Origin: Nitrospirota bacterium
GTDB lineage: Bacteria > Nitrospirota > Thermodesulfovibrionia > Thermodesulfovibrionales > JdFR-86
DNA: 6,921 bases
Direction of reading: 5' to 3'
Assembly (NCBI GenBank): GCA_030667205.1
Contig: DAOUWH010000079.1
Span: 1-6,921, forward strand
The first letter of the stretch is position 1. Each line of letters begins with the position of its first letter. This document shows, piece after piece, positions 1 to 5,069 of the stretch. The notes under the pieces are model-generated. The model had not been told where the DNA came from and did no database searches. It was given only the letters and a program-made list of their open reading frames with translations. Position numbers and translations under genes: made by a program.

Positions 1-269
1 AAGTTATCCTCCAGGCAGTTGGGGTCGGCCACCATAATCAGCACTGCCGAGGCCTCCTCCACCTTTGGCTGGTCGAAGGCGCATTTTCTTAAAACCTTCT
101 TCCTCGTCGGGTCTCTTACGACAACGACCTTCCATGGCTGGACGTTGAAGGAGGAGGGCGCGAGGTTCGCAAGCTCAAGAAGCTCCTTGATTTTTTCGTC
201 CGGCAATTCTTTGCCCGGCTCAAAAAAGTTTATCGAGCGCCTCTGGCGTATTGCCTCAATGACGTCCAT
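1..269 (-). CDS. Nitroreductase-family protein, N-terminal part (cut by window edge)
   Basis: Only the first 89 codons lie in the window; the 3' end is missing. The protein begins MDVIEAIRQRRSINFFEPG and continues with LPDEKIKELLELANLAPSSFNVQPWKVVVV. This is the classic start of the FMN-dependent nitroreductase fold: the xxxRRSxRxF FMN-binding arginines near residues 8-11, then the LAPSSxNxQPW segment near residues 36-45. Family members are cytoplasmic NAD(P)H:flavin-linked reductases acting on nitro compounds, quinones, enones or flavins; the substrate cannot be read from this fragment. The start is supported by GGAGGT ending 4 bases before the ATG. It appears to have its own promoter and an approximately 85-nt leader, and it lies downstream of the cytochrome operon on the same strand. 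The family call is firm; the function is open. Confidence 0.88.
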   Translation of the reverse strand, partial: MDVIEAIRQRRSINFFEPGKELPDEKIKELLELANLAPSSFNVQPWKVVVVRDPTRKKVLRKCAFDQPKVEEASAVLIMVADPNCLEDN

Positions 270-289
270 CCGCACCTCCGTGTTTTTAT

Positions 290-319
290 ATACTGGCGCA
301 GCCCTTATGTGACCAGTAT
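290..319. repeat. 7-bp inverted repeat in the nitroreductase leader
   Basis: ATACTGG (290-296) and CCAGTAT (313-319) are perfect inverse complements separated by 16 bases. The pair lies in the untranslated leader between the predicted promoter and the start codon at 269. It could be an operator half-site pair or a leader hairpin. The arms are too short to decide, and no regulator gene is visible nearby. Confidence 0.4.
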
Positions 320-338
320 CGTCTTCCTCTTGAGTTCG

Positions 339-359
339 GGGTATTTCCCCTTTATACCC
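339..359. repeat. 6-bp inverted repeat at the predicted nitroreductase transcription start
   Basis: GGGTAT (339-344) and ATACCC (354-359) are inverse complements. On the minus strand they fall at about +1 to +17 relative to the -10 box at 362-367. The position suits an operator or a 5' stem. The length alone is weak evidence. Confidence 0.3.
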
Positions 360-361
360 GC

Positions 362-389
362 AGATTAGCACAATGGTAACGATTGTCAA
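362..389 (-). promoter_or_regulatory. Predicted sigma-70-type promoter of the nitroreductase gene
   Basis: Read on the minus strand: a perfect -35 TTGACA (384-389), a 16-base spacer ending in TGC, and a -10 TAATCT (362-367), so it has an extended -10 TGN. The -35 is preceded by CCCCC. The promoter of the small-membrane-protein/cytochrome operon (1686-1713) shows the same CCCCCTTGAC start and the same TTGTG just before its -10. Transcription would start near 355 and run into the nitroreductase gene. Confidence 0.6.
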
Positions 390-395
390 GGGGGT

Positions 396-449
396 TTGCA
401 CTCATTTAAGTGCAAGGCCCCGCCCGCTGGTTTGAGCGGGTGGGGCCTT
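396..449 (-). terminator. Double hairpin ending the cytochrome operon (likely terminator)
   Basis: A 15-bp stem (arms 414-428 and 435-449, six-base loop) is followed, in the minus direction, by a second stem of TTGCACT/AGTGCAA (396-402 and 409-415, six-base loop). The structure starts 27 bases past the cytochrome stop codon and ends just before the nitroreductase -35 box, where a terminator would be expected. On the minus strand the large stem has one A-C mismatch; on the plus strand it is fully paired with one G-U pair. Neither side has a good U-tract, so intrinsic termination is plausible but not proven. It could instead be an mRNA-stabilising or REP-like element. Confidence 0.5.
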
Positions 450-475
450 AAGCGGTTCTTCTGTGCTGTCTGCTT

Positions 476-1291
476 TTATAGCTCCGGAATTTTGTATGCC
501 ATTTCAATATGGCCGTGCCTGATTCTCTGATGGCAGAACAGGCAATCCAGCTGCTTTTCCGCCACATGTTTTTGATGGACGAACTCTACATCGTCGTACT
601 TTTCCGTCCGTTCAATGTGGCAGAAGAAGCACTTCTCCTTCGCTACCTCTCCTGTGCCCTCGATGACGTTGATATGGCACCTGTCGCAGGTCAGGCCTGA
701 TGCCAGGACTTTTTTGTGGGAGAGCGGTTTGCCCTGGAAGACTATATCCTCTTTAGGGGCAGTGTGGCACGAAGGACAACCGGTAAGGGCCTGGCCCTCT
801 GTAATCCCCATAAAGTGGCAGAGGAAACAGACATTTTTTGAGACCCTGACGTGTTCTCCCTGGACGATATCGGAGTGACAGCTCCTGCAGTGCAGTTTTA
901 TCCCCCGCCTCATCTCCTCGAAATGGGTCTTATGGTCGAGTTCGATGCCCCATCTCGTAAACGTAGCCTTGGCCTCAATGAGGCGCCTGTCGTGACAGCC
1001 GCCCTGCAGGCAGTTTTTATCGGGAACCCTCGTCATAGGCCTCGGGTTATAGGTGCCGACGAGAAATCGCATCTGTCCCGCAACCGCATTTATGGGTTTG
1101 TAGTCGTGGCATTTCAGGCATGTGACCATGCTGTGAGTGGATGTCTCCCATTTTTTGTAGAAGGGTTCTATGAAATGACATGTTTTGCAGTTTTCCGGGC
1201 TTGCGAACAGAAACGCCTTGAATGAGAAATAGACAGCCCCTGCCAATATTAAAAACGCAACTGCGCTAATCACCGCGGTTTTCTTAATCAT
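476..1291 (-). CDS. Membrane-anchored NapC/NirT-like multiheme cytochrome c, nine candidate heme sites
   Basis: A 271-residue protein with an N-terminal hydrophobic anchor (about residues 5-30) and a periplasmic domain dense in heme motifs. Eight are CXXCH (Cys pairs starting at 35, 58, 135, 155, 172, 202, 221, 250). One is CX4CH (C94 to H100). Ten further histidines (53, 120, 123, 134, 147, 192, 239, 242, 259, 261) could supply distal ligands for all nine hemes. The start, with CKTCHFIEPFYKKW followed by TH and CLKCH, follows the NapC/NrfH/NirT plan, a quinol-oxidising family with four to five hemes. The rest resembles class III/c7-type heme repeats. The residue two after the first CXXCH, a Met heme ligand in NrfH, is Ile41 here. 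Inferred role: moving electrons from membrane quinol to a periplasmic or outer acceptor. It overlaps the upstream small membrane gene by ATGA, so the two are probably translated together. No terminal reductase lies in the window, so the acceptor is unknown. Confidence 0.88.
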   Translation of the reverse strand: MIKKTAVISAVAFLILAGAVYFSFKAFLFASPENCKTCHFIEPFYKKWETSTHSMVTCLKCHDYKPINAVAGQMRFLVGTYNPRPMTRVPDKNCLQGGCHDRRLIEAKATFTRWGIELDHKTHFEEMRRGIKLHCRSCHSDIVQGEHVRVSKNVCFLCHFMGITEGQALTGCPSCHTAPKEDIVFQGKPLSHKKVLASGLTCDRCHINVIEGTGEVAKEKCFFCHIERTEKYDDVEFVHQKHVAEKQLDCLFCHQRIRHGHIEMAYKIPEL

Positions 1292-1641
1292 GACTCGTCT
1301 CCTTCACTTTTTCCTGTATTCTGAGAGCTTTTTTCGTCGCTTTTTTTCCGGGGTGTGAGCGCTTCGGTCAGATAAGCAACCACCGTGCCGAATAGGGCGC
1401 CCCCTACTATGCAGACCGAAAACGCACAGAACAGGCCCATTATGGCTCCTATTACGACGGCAACCCTTGCGAGGGTAGTTGCCTCAACCGGAGCGCCGAT
1501 AAGCTCGCTAAGGAGCAGAATAGCAGTAGAACTCCCGAAATAAAAACCCGGGACGAGGCCAAAGACGATGAAGAGTATGAAGCCGATGACAGCGCCGATT
1601 TTTGCCCCGATCGGTCCTGAGCTCTTTCTCGTCTTTTCCAT
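1288..1641 (-). CDS. Small glycine-rich membrane protein of unknown function, co-transcribed with the cytochrome
   Basis: I do not recognise a family. From the ATG at 1641 the protein has 117 residues: a short basic N-terminus (MEKTRKSS), a hydrophobic stretch with a GxxxG-like pattern (about residues 11-35, GAKIGAVIGFILFIVFGLVPG), a short apolar segment near 38-48, a long hydrophobic stretch (about 58-92), and a charged hydrophilic tail. This suggests two to four membrane helices. There are no heme, metal or nucleotide motifs; two cysteines (72, 77) sit in the last membrane stretch. An in-frame ATG two codons upstream (1647) is possible, but AAAGGGA (1649-1655) is 8 bases from the 1641 start and only 2 from 1647, so 1641 is preferred. 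The stop overlaps the cytochrome start as ATGA. The context suggests a membrane partner or assembly factor for that cytochrome, which is inference only. Confidence 0.75.
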   Translation of the reverse strand: MEKTRKSSGPIGAKIGAVIGFILFIVFGLVPGFYFGSSTAILLLSELIGAPVEATTLARVAVVIGAIMGLFCAFSVCIVGGALFGTVVAYLTEALTPRKKSDEKSSQNTGKSEGDES

Positions 1642-1685
1642 ATGCATTTCCCTTTCTAAAGCAGGGATTTGGGGCGCTTAACCTG

Positions 1686-1713
1686 ACGATATCACAAATA
1701 CGATAACAGTCAA
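1686..1713 (-). promoter_or_regulatory. Predicted promoter of the membrane protein/cytochrome operon
   Basis: Minus strand: -35 TTGACT (1708-1713), a 16-base spacer ending TGTGA, and -10 TATCGT (1686-1691), with an extended -10 TGA. It matches the nitroreductase promoter at the CCCCCTTGAC block and at TTGTG before the -10. The start site would be near 1679, giving a leader of about 38 nt. Confidence 0.55.
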
Positions 1714-1724
1714 GGGGGAGGCGC

Positions 1725-1761
1725 AGCCTCTTTTCCCGGCAATTTTATGGGAAAAAAGGCT
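1725..1761. promoter_or_regulatory. 13-bp inverted repeat centred between divergent promoters (candidate operator)
   Basis: AGCCTCTTTTCCC (1725-1737) and GGGAAAAAAGGCT (1749-1761) pair at 12 of 13 positions across an 11-base centre. The dyad axis is at 1743. The midpoint between the -35 of the leftward promoter (ends 1713) and that of the rightward promoter (starts 1774) is 1743.5. Such symmetry suits one regulator controlling both operons. A transcribed hairpin is less likely, because the dyad lies upstream of both predicted start sites. Confidence 0.5.
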
Positions 1762-1773
1762 ATGTCTCCTTTA

Positions 1774-1802
1774 TTGACATATTGGGGCGATAAAGGTTAA
1801 AT
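1774..1802 (+). promoter_or_regulatory. Predicted promoter of the dehydrogenase operon
   Basis: Perfect -35 TTGACA (1774-1779), a 17-base spacer, and -10 TTAAAT (1797-1802). The start site would be near 1809, leaving a leader of under 30 nt before the GTG start. No further clear promoter was seen between here and the repeat before recA, so the whole plus-strand run to 5626 may depend on it. Confidence 0.55.
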
Positions 1803-1826
1803 TTCTGTTTATATTTCCTGATTTTT

Positions 1827-1832
1827 GGAGGT
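1827..1832 (+). promoter_or_regulatory. Ribosome binding site that fixes the dehydrogenase start
   Basis: GGAGGT lies 4 bases before GTG at 1837. A TTG at 1825 overlaps this site and cannot be the start. The ATG at 1849 is 16 bases away, too far. GTG 1837 is therefore chosen. Confidence 0.7.
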
Positions 1833-1836
1833 CCTT

Positions 1837-2862
1837 GTGCGGGTCGCGATGTACTACGCAAACAACGACGTCAGGCTGGAGGAGACTTCAAGACCCTCTG
1901 CCGGTAAAGGCGAGATGGTAGTGCGCATAATGGCGAGCGGCGTCTGCGGAAGCGACGTCATGGAGTGGTACCGCACAGGCAGGACACCCCTTGTCCTCGG
2001 GCACGAGATAGCCGGCGAGGTCGTGGAGGTTGGAGAGGGAGTCCCGTACAGGGTTGGACAGCGCATAAGCGCCTCGCACCATGTGCCATGCGACACCTGC
2101 CACTATTGCATTAGAGGGCACCACACGGTCTGCGATACCCTGAGAAAGACGAATTTCCACCCGGGCGGTTTCTCCGAATATGTCCTGTTGCCCGAGATAA
2201 ACGTCGAGCGGGGGGTCTACGTGCTTCCCGATGAGGTCTCCTTCGAGGAGGCCACCTTCATAGAGCCCCTTGCCTGTGTGCTCCGGGGGCAGAGGGCGGC
2301 AGGCCTCAGGGAGGGCGACAGCGTCCTTGTAATCGGAAGCGGCATCTCGGGCGCCCTTCACATCGCGCTTGCCCGTGCGCTGGGCGCATCGGTAGTGGCC
2401 GCAACCGACCTGAACGAATGGAGGCTCAAGGCTGCCAAGCGTTTCGGGGCGAGCGGCGCATTCAGGGCGGACTCCGACGTGCCGGGCGAGTTTAAAAAGC
2501 TTAACAGCGGACGCGGCGCCGACGTGGTGATACTCACCTCCGGGGCCGAGGCGGCCATAGACCAGGCCTTCGAGGCCGTTGACCGGGGAGGAACGGTGCT
2601 TTTCTTTGCCCCTACAAGGGATGACACCCCGGTTCCTCTTCCCGTGAACAAGCTTTTCTGGCGGAACGAGATAACCCTTACCTCGTCTTATGCGGCCAAT
2701 CCCGCCGAGCATCTGGAGGCCATGGAACTTATCCGTGCGGGAAAGGTTAACGTCGGTGACATGATCACCCACAGGCTGCCGCTTTCCCGGACGCAGGAGG
2801 GTTTCAGATTGGTGGCCGAGGCAGGAGAATCAATCAAGGTTATAATAGAGCCGCAGAAGTAA
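1837..2862 (+). CDS. Zinc-dependent medium-chain alcohol dehydrogenase
   Basis: A 341-residue cytoplasmic dehydrogenase of the medium-chain (MDR) superfamily, closest in style to sorbitol/threonine/butanediol dehydrogenases. The catalytic zinc ligands are visible: C37 in GVCGSD, H56-E57 in LGHEIAGEV, and E143 in FIEPLACV. The structural zinc site has all four cysteines (85, 88, 91, 99). The Rossmann fold shows GSGISG (167-172), followed by an acidic D191 at the end of the second strand, which favours NAD+ over NADP+. The length is normal and no key residue is missing. The start is GTG, decided by the Shine-Dalgarno site. It reversibly oxidises a secondary alcohol or polyol to a carbonyl; the substrate is not readable. 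It leads the operon and is followed 46 bp later by an LsrF-like enzyme of carbon-carbon bond chemistry, so the two may handle consecutive steps on a small hydroxyketone or sugar-like compound (inference). Confidence 0.92.
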   Translation: MRVAMYYANNDVRLEETSRPSAGKGEMVVRIMASGVCGSDVMEWYRTGRTPLVLGHEIAGEVVEVGEGVPYRVGQRISASHHVPCDTCHYCIRGHHTVCDTLRKTNFHPGGFSEYVLLPEINVERGVYVLPDEVSFEEATFIEPLACVLRGQRAAGLREGDSVLVIGSGISGALHIALARALGASVVAATDLNEWRLKAAKRFGASGAFRADSDVPGEFKKLNSGRGADVVILTSGAEAAIDQAFEAVDRGGTVLFFAPTRDDTPVPLPVNKLFWRNEITLTSSYAANPAEHLEAMELIRAGKVNVGDMITHRLPLSRTQEGFRLVAEAGESIKVIIEPQK

Positions 2863-2908
2863 CTGGATTGCAAATCAGTGTAACGATTAAAGCAAGGAGA
2901 GTGTAACT

Positions 2909-3721
2909 ATGGACTGGGGACTTAAGAACAGGCTTTCGAGGGTAATAAAGCCCGACACCGGAAGGTGCGTGATGCTTGCGGTGGACCACGGGTATTTCCT
3001 GGGGCCGACCACAGGGCTTGAGGACGCGGGCAAGACGATTGCTCCGCTTCTTCCCTATGCGGACGCGCTGATGCCCACAAGGGGTGTTCTGAGGGCATGC
3101 GTGGACCCCGCACAGGCTCAGGGCACCCCGATAGTGGTGAGGGCGTCCGGCGGAAACAGCATTATCGGAGAGCTTTCGGACGAGGACATCACCATGTCCA
3201 TGGAGGACGCCCTGAGGCTTAACGTCTCGGGTGTGGCGCTCTCGATATATGTGGGCGGCGAGTACCAGCACAGGACGCTTGTGAACCTCGCCAGGCTCGT
3301 GGACGAGGGACAGCGCTATGGCATGCCCGTGCTTGCGGTGACCGCCGTGGGCAAGGACCTTGGAAAGGACGCCCGCTACCTCTCACTTGCCTGCAGGATA
3401 GCGGCGGAGCTGGGGGCGCATTTTGTTAAAACCTACTACTGCAAGGACTTCGAGCGTGTGACCGGCACATGCCCGGTGCCTGTAGTCATGGCCGGGGGCA
3501 AGAAAATCCCGGAGCTTGATGCCTTAAAACTTACATCGAAGGCTATTAAGGGCGGCGCCGTGGGCGTTGACATGGGCCGCAACATCTTTCAGGCCGACGA
3601 CCCCGTGGCCATGATCCAGGCCGTCAGGGCCGTTGTGCACCAGAACATGAGCCCCAAGAAGGCCCACGACCTTTACAGGGGCATTAAGGCCTCCAATAAG
3701 AGGAAGAGAGGGAGGAAATGA
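2909..3721 (+). CDS. LsrF-like class I aldolase/thiolase (DeoC/FbaB superfamily)
   Basis: A 270-residue TIM-barrel enzyme very similar, by recall, to E. coli LsrF, the 3-hydroxy-5-phosphonooxypentane-2,4-dione thiolase of AI-2 breakdown. Shared blocks are DWGLKNRLSR, the VMLAVDHGYFLGPTTGLE segment (21-38), MPTRGVLR, VGKD, and IAAELGAHFVKTYY. The Schiff-base lysine is K174, matching LsrF K203. AGGKK (195-199) and GVDMGRNIF (219-227) form the phosphate-binding loops. It lacks the roughly 30-residue N-terminal extension of E. coli LsrF and ends in a basic tail (KRKRGRK). AAGGAGA 8 bases before the ATG supports the start. No other lsr gene (kinase, transporter, LsrG, repressor) is present, so AI-2 degradation should not be assumed. 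Alternatives are a fructose-bisphosphate-type aldolase or the heptulosonate synthase of the archaeal-type aromatic pathway. The stop overlaps the next gene as ATGA. Confidence 0.85.
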   Translation: MDWGLKNRLSRVIKPDTGRCVMLAVDHGYFLGPTTGLEDAGKTIAPLLPYADALMPTRGVLRACVDPAQAQGTPIVVRASGGNSIIGELSDEDITMSMEDALRLNVSGVALSIYVGGEYQHRTLVNLARLVDEGQRYGMPVLAVTAVGKDLGKDARYLSLACRIAAELGAHFVKTYYCKDFERVTGTCPVPVVMAGGKKIPELDALKLTSKAIKGGAVGVDMGRNIFQADDPVAMIQAVRAVVHQNMSPKKAHDLYRGIKASNKRKRGRK

Positions 3722-4137
3722 GCAGGGCTAAGGTCAAGTTCGTAGACGGCCTCCGGTTTGTGGGAGAGGCCGCCTCAGGGCATTCGGTGGTCATGGACGG
3801 CGACCCCGAGGTCGGCGGCAACGACACGGCCATAAGGCCCTCGGAGCTGCTGCTGGTGGGGCTTGGAGGGTGCACGGGGATGGATGTAATCTCCATACTC
3901 AGGAAGAAGAGGCAGCCGGTCACCGGCCTTGAGCTCAGCATAAAGGGCGAGAAAGCCGACACGCATCCGAAGAGGTACACCGACGTCGAGGTGGAGTTCA
4001 CAGTAACGGGAAAGGGCGTTGATGAGGAGGCCGTAAAAAAGGCGGTCGAACTCTCGATGCAGCGGTACTGCTCCGTGAAGGCTACGCTTGAGGGCACCAC
4101 AAAAGTCGGCTGGAGCTATAAGGTCGTCGAGGAATAG
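3718..4137 (+). CDS. OsmC/Ohr-family protein, YhfA-like
   Basis: A 139-residue protein with the OsmC fold. The two conserved redox cysteines are C52 in GLGGCTGMDVISIL and C118 in MQRYCSVKATLE. The opening (VKFVDGLRFVGEAASGHSVVMDG) matches the YhfA branch rather than Ohr or classical OsmC. Characterised OsmC/Ohr members are cytoplasmic dimers that reduce organic hydroperoxides with these cysteines; YhfA-type proteins are poorly characterised. The ATG overlaps the preceding stop (ATGA), with a purine-rich GGAGG only 2 bases upstream, so translational coupling is likely. Sitting after the dehydrogenase and aldolase, it may guard against reactive by-products, but this is inference. Confidence 0.88.
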   Translation: MSRAKVKFVDGLRFVGEAASGHSVVMDGDPEVGGNDTAIRPSELLLVGLGGCTGMDVISILRKKRQPVTGLELSIKGEKADTHPKRYTDVEVEFTVTGKGVDEEAVKKAVELSMQRYCSVKATLEGTTKVGWSYKVVEE

Positions 4138-4146
4138 GGCAGGAGT

Positions 4147-4599
4147 TTGAAGCTTAGCCAGTCTGTCTTTAAAAACATTGCGACCCTTGGCCCGGTGGGC
4201 TACCTGCCCGTGGCGCCCGGGACGTGGGGCACTGCGGCGGCGTTGTTTATCATTGTAGCGCTGAAGCCGTCGGTTGCGGTGTTTGTCGTCCTTCTCGCGG
4301 TATCGGCGGTCCTGGGCACAGTGGCCTCGGGGGAGGCGGAAAAAGTTTTACGGAAGAAAGACTCCGGCCACATCGTCATAGACGAGGTCGCGGGCTATTT
4401 CTTCGCAATGGCTTTTCTTCCCCAGACTGCAGGATATTTTATCGCCTCCTTCATTTTGTTCCGGTTTTTCGATATAATTAAGCCACAGCCCATCAATCGT
4501 CTCCAGTACCTTTCGGGCGGCGCGGGCGTGATGGCCGACGATATAGCGGCCGGAATCTTAACCAACGTGCTACTGCAGCTATGGCGGATTTTGATTTAG
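4147..4599 (+). CDS. pgpA: Phosphatidylglycerophosphatase A
   Basis: A 150-residue inner-membrane enzyme that removes phosphate from phosphatidylglycerophosphate to make phosphatidylglycerol. The PgpA motifs are in order: PVAPGTWGT (21-29), IDEVAG (78-83), FRFFDIIKPQPI (105-116) and GVMADDIAAG (127-136), with the acidic metal-binding residues intact. Hydrophobic segments lie at about 30-60, 85-110 and 133-150. The start must be TTG at 4147: the reading frame is closed by the OsmC stop codon at 4135, no ATG or GTG precedes the first conserved motif, and AGGAG/AGGG lies just upstream (AGGAG is unusually close). A TTG start with a cramped binding site suggests weak or coupled translation. Its 3' end overlaps cinA by 19 bp. 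Confidence 0.92.
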   Translation: MKLSQSVFKNIATLGPVGYLPVAPGTWGTAAALFIIVALKPSVAVFVVLLAVSAVLGTVASGEAEKVLRKKDSGHIVIDEVAGYFFAMAFLPQTAGYFIASFILFRFFDIIKPQPINRLQYLSGGAGVMADDIAAGILTNVLLQLWRILI

Positions 4600-5069
4600 A
4601 GATAATTAAGAAGATCCACGAGACCCTGAAATCAAAGGGCCTCAAGGTGGCCCTTGCGGAGTCCTGCACAGCGGGCCTTGTGGCACATGCCCTGACCCTC
4701 TTGCCAGGGGCCTCGGGCTGTTTCGACTCATCAATCGTGTGCTATTCAAGGCATGCCAAACACAAACTCCTGGGGCTAAGCGAGTCTTTCATTGATAAGC
4801 ACGGCACCGTCAGCGAGGAGACCTCAAGGGCGATGGCCAAGGCGGCAAAGGACAAAAGCGGAGTTGATGTAGCGCTGGCGGTTATCGGCGTGCTTGGGCC
4901 CGAGCCCATCGAGGAGCATGGGGTCGGGCTCGTCTACATCGCCGTGACAACGGGGCTTGAGACCACCTCCAGGGGGTTTAAGTTCGAGGGCGACAGGGAC
5001 GCCATAAAGCATGCCGCGGCCGACCAGGCCCTGCACTTTCTTTACGAAGCAGTCTCTGTATGGACCTGA
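4581..5069 (+). CDS. CinA C-terminal domain protein (PncC-like nicotinamide-nucleotide amidase), divergent
   Basis: A 162-residue stand-alone CinA-C domain, the size of E. coli PncC, which deamidates NMN to nicotinate mononucleotide in NAD recycling. Catalytic residues known from PncC are present: S28 in AESCTAG, Y55 and K60 in CYSRHAK. HGTVSEE (74-80) and FEGDRD (135-140) also match. The usual glycine loop (TGIAGPxGG...KPVG) is altered to IGVLGPEPIEEHGVG (residues 102-116): the Thr/Ser and double Gly are lost and Lys-Pro becomes His-Gly. The second Gly of ESCTGG is Ala31. Activity may therefore differ or be reduced. No COG1058 (molybdopterin-binding) domain is attached. The ATG overlaps pgpA by 19 bp and lacks a clear Shine-Dalgarno site, so coupled translation is likely. 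The family is sure, the amidase activity less so. Confidence 0.82.
   Translation: MADFDLEIIKKIHETLKSKGLKVALAESCTAGLVAHALTLLPGASGCFDSSIVCYSRHAKHKLLGLSESFIDKHGTVSEETSRAMAKAAKDKSGVDVALAVIGVLGPEPIEEHGVGLVYIAVTTGLETTSRGFKFEGDRDAIKHAAADQALHFLYEAVSVWT

Noticed and set aside
851..1225. Plus-strand open frame opposite the multiheme cytochrome
   Set aside because: It is a shadow of nine heme motifs read backwards and has no ribosome binding site or known domain.
1825..1836. Earlier TTG start for the dehydrogenase
   Set aside because: The TTG overlaps the GGAGGT ribosome binding site, and the family normally begins at the MRVAMYY position.
1888..2772. Long minus-strand open frame (294 codons) opposite the dehydrogenase gene
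   Set aside because: It is antisense to a gene with all its zinc and NAD motifs, its translation has no recognisable domain, and such frames are common opposite GC-rich genes.
2877..2907. Direct repeat AGTGTAAC (2877-2884 and 2900-2907) before the LsrF-like gene
   Set aside because: Two 8-base copies flanking a Shine-Dalgarno site are too short to call; chance is likely.
2840..3271. Minus-strand open frame opposite the LsrF-like gene
   Set aside because: The overlapping plus-strand frame is strongly conserved; this one shows no family pattern.
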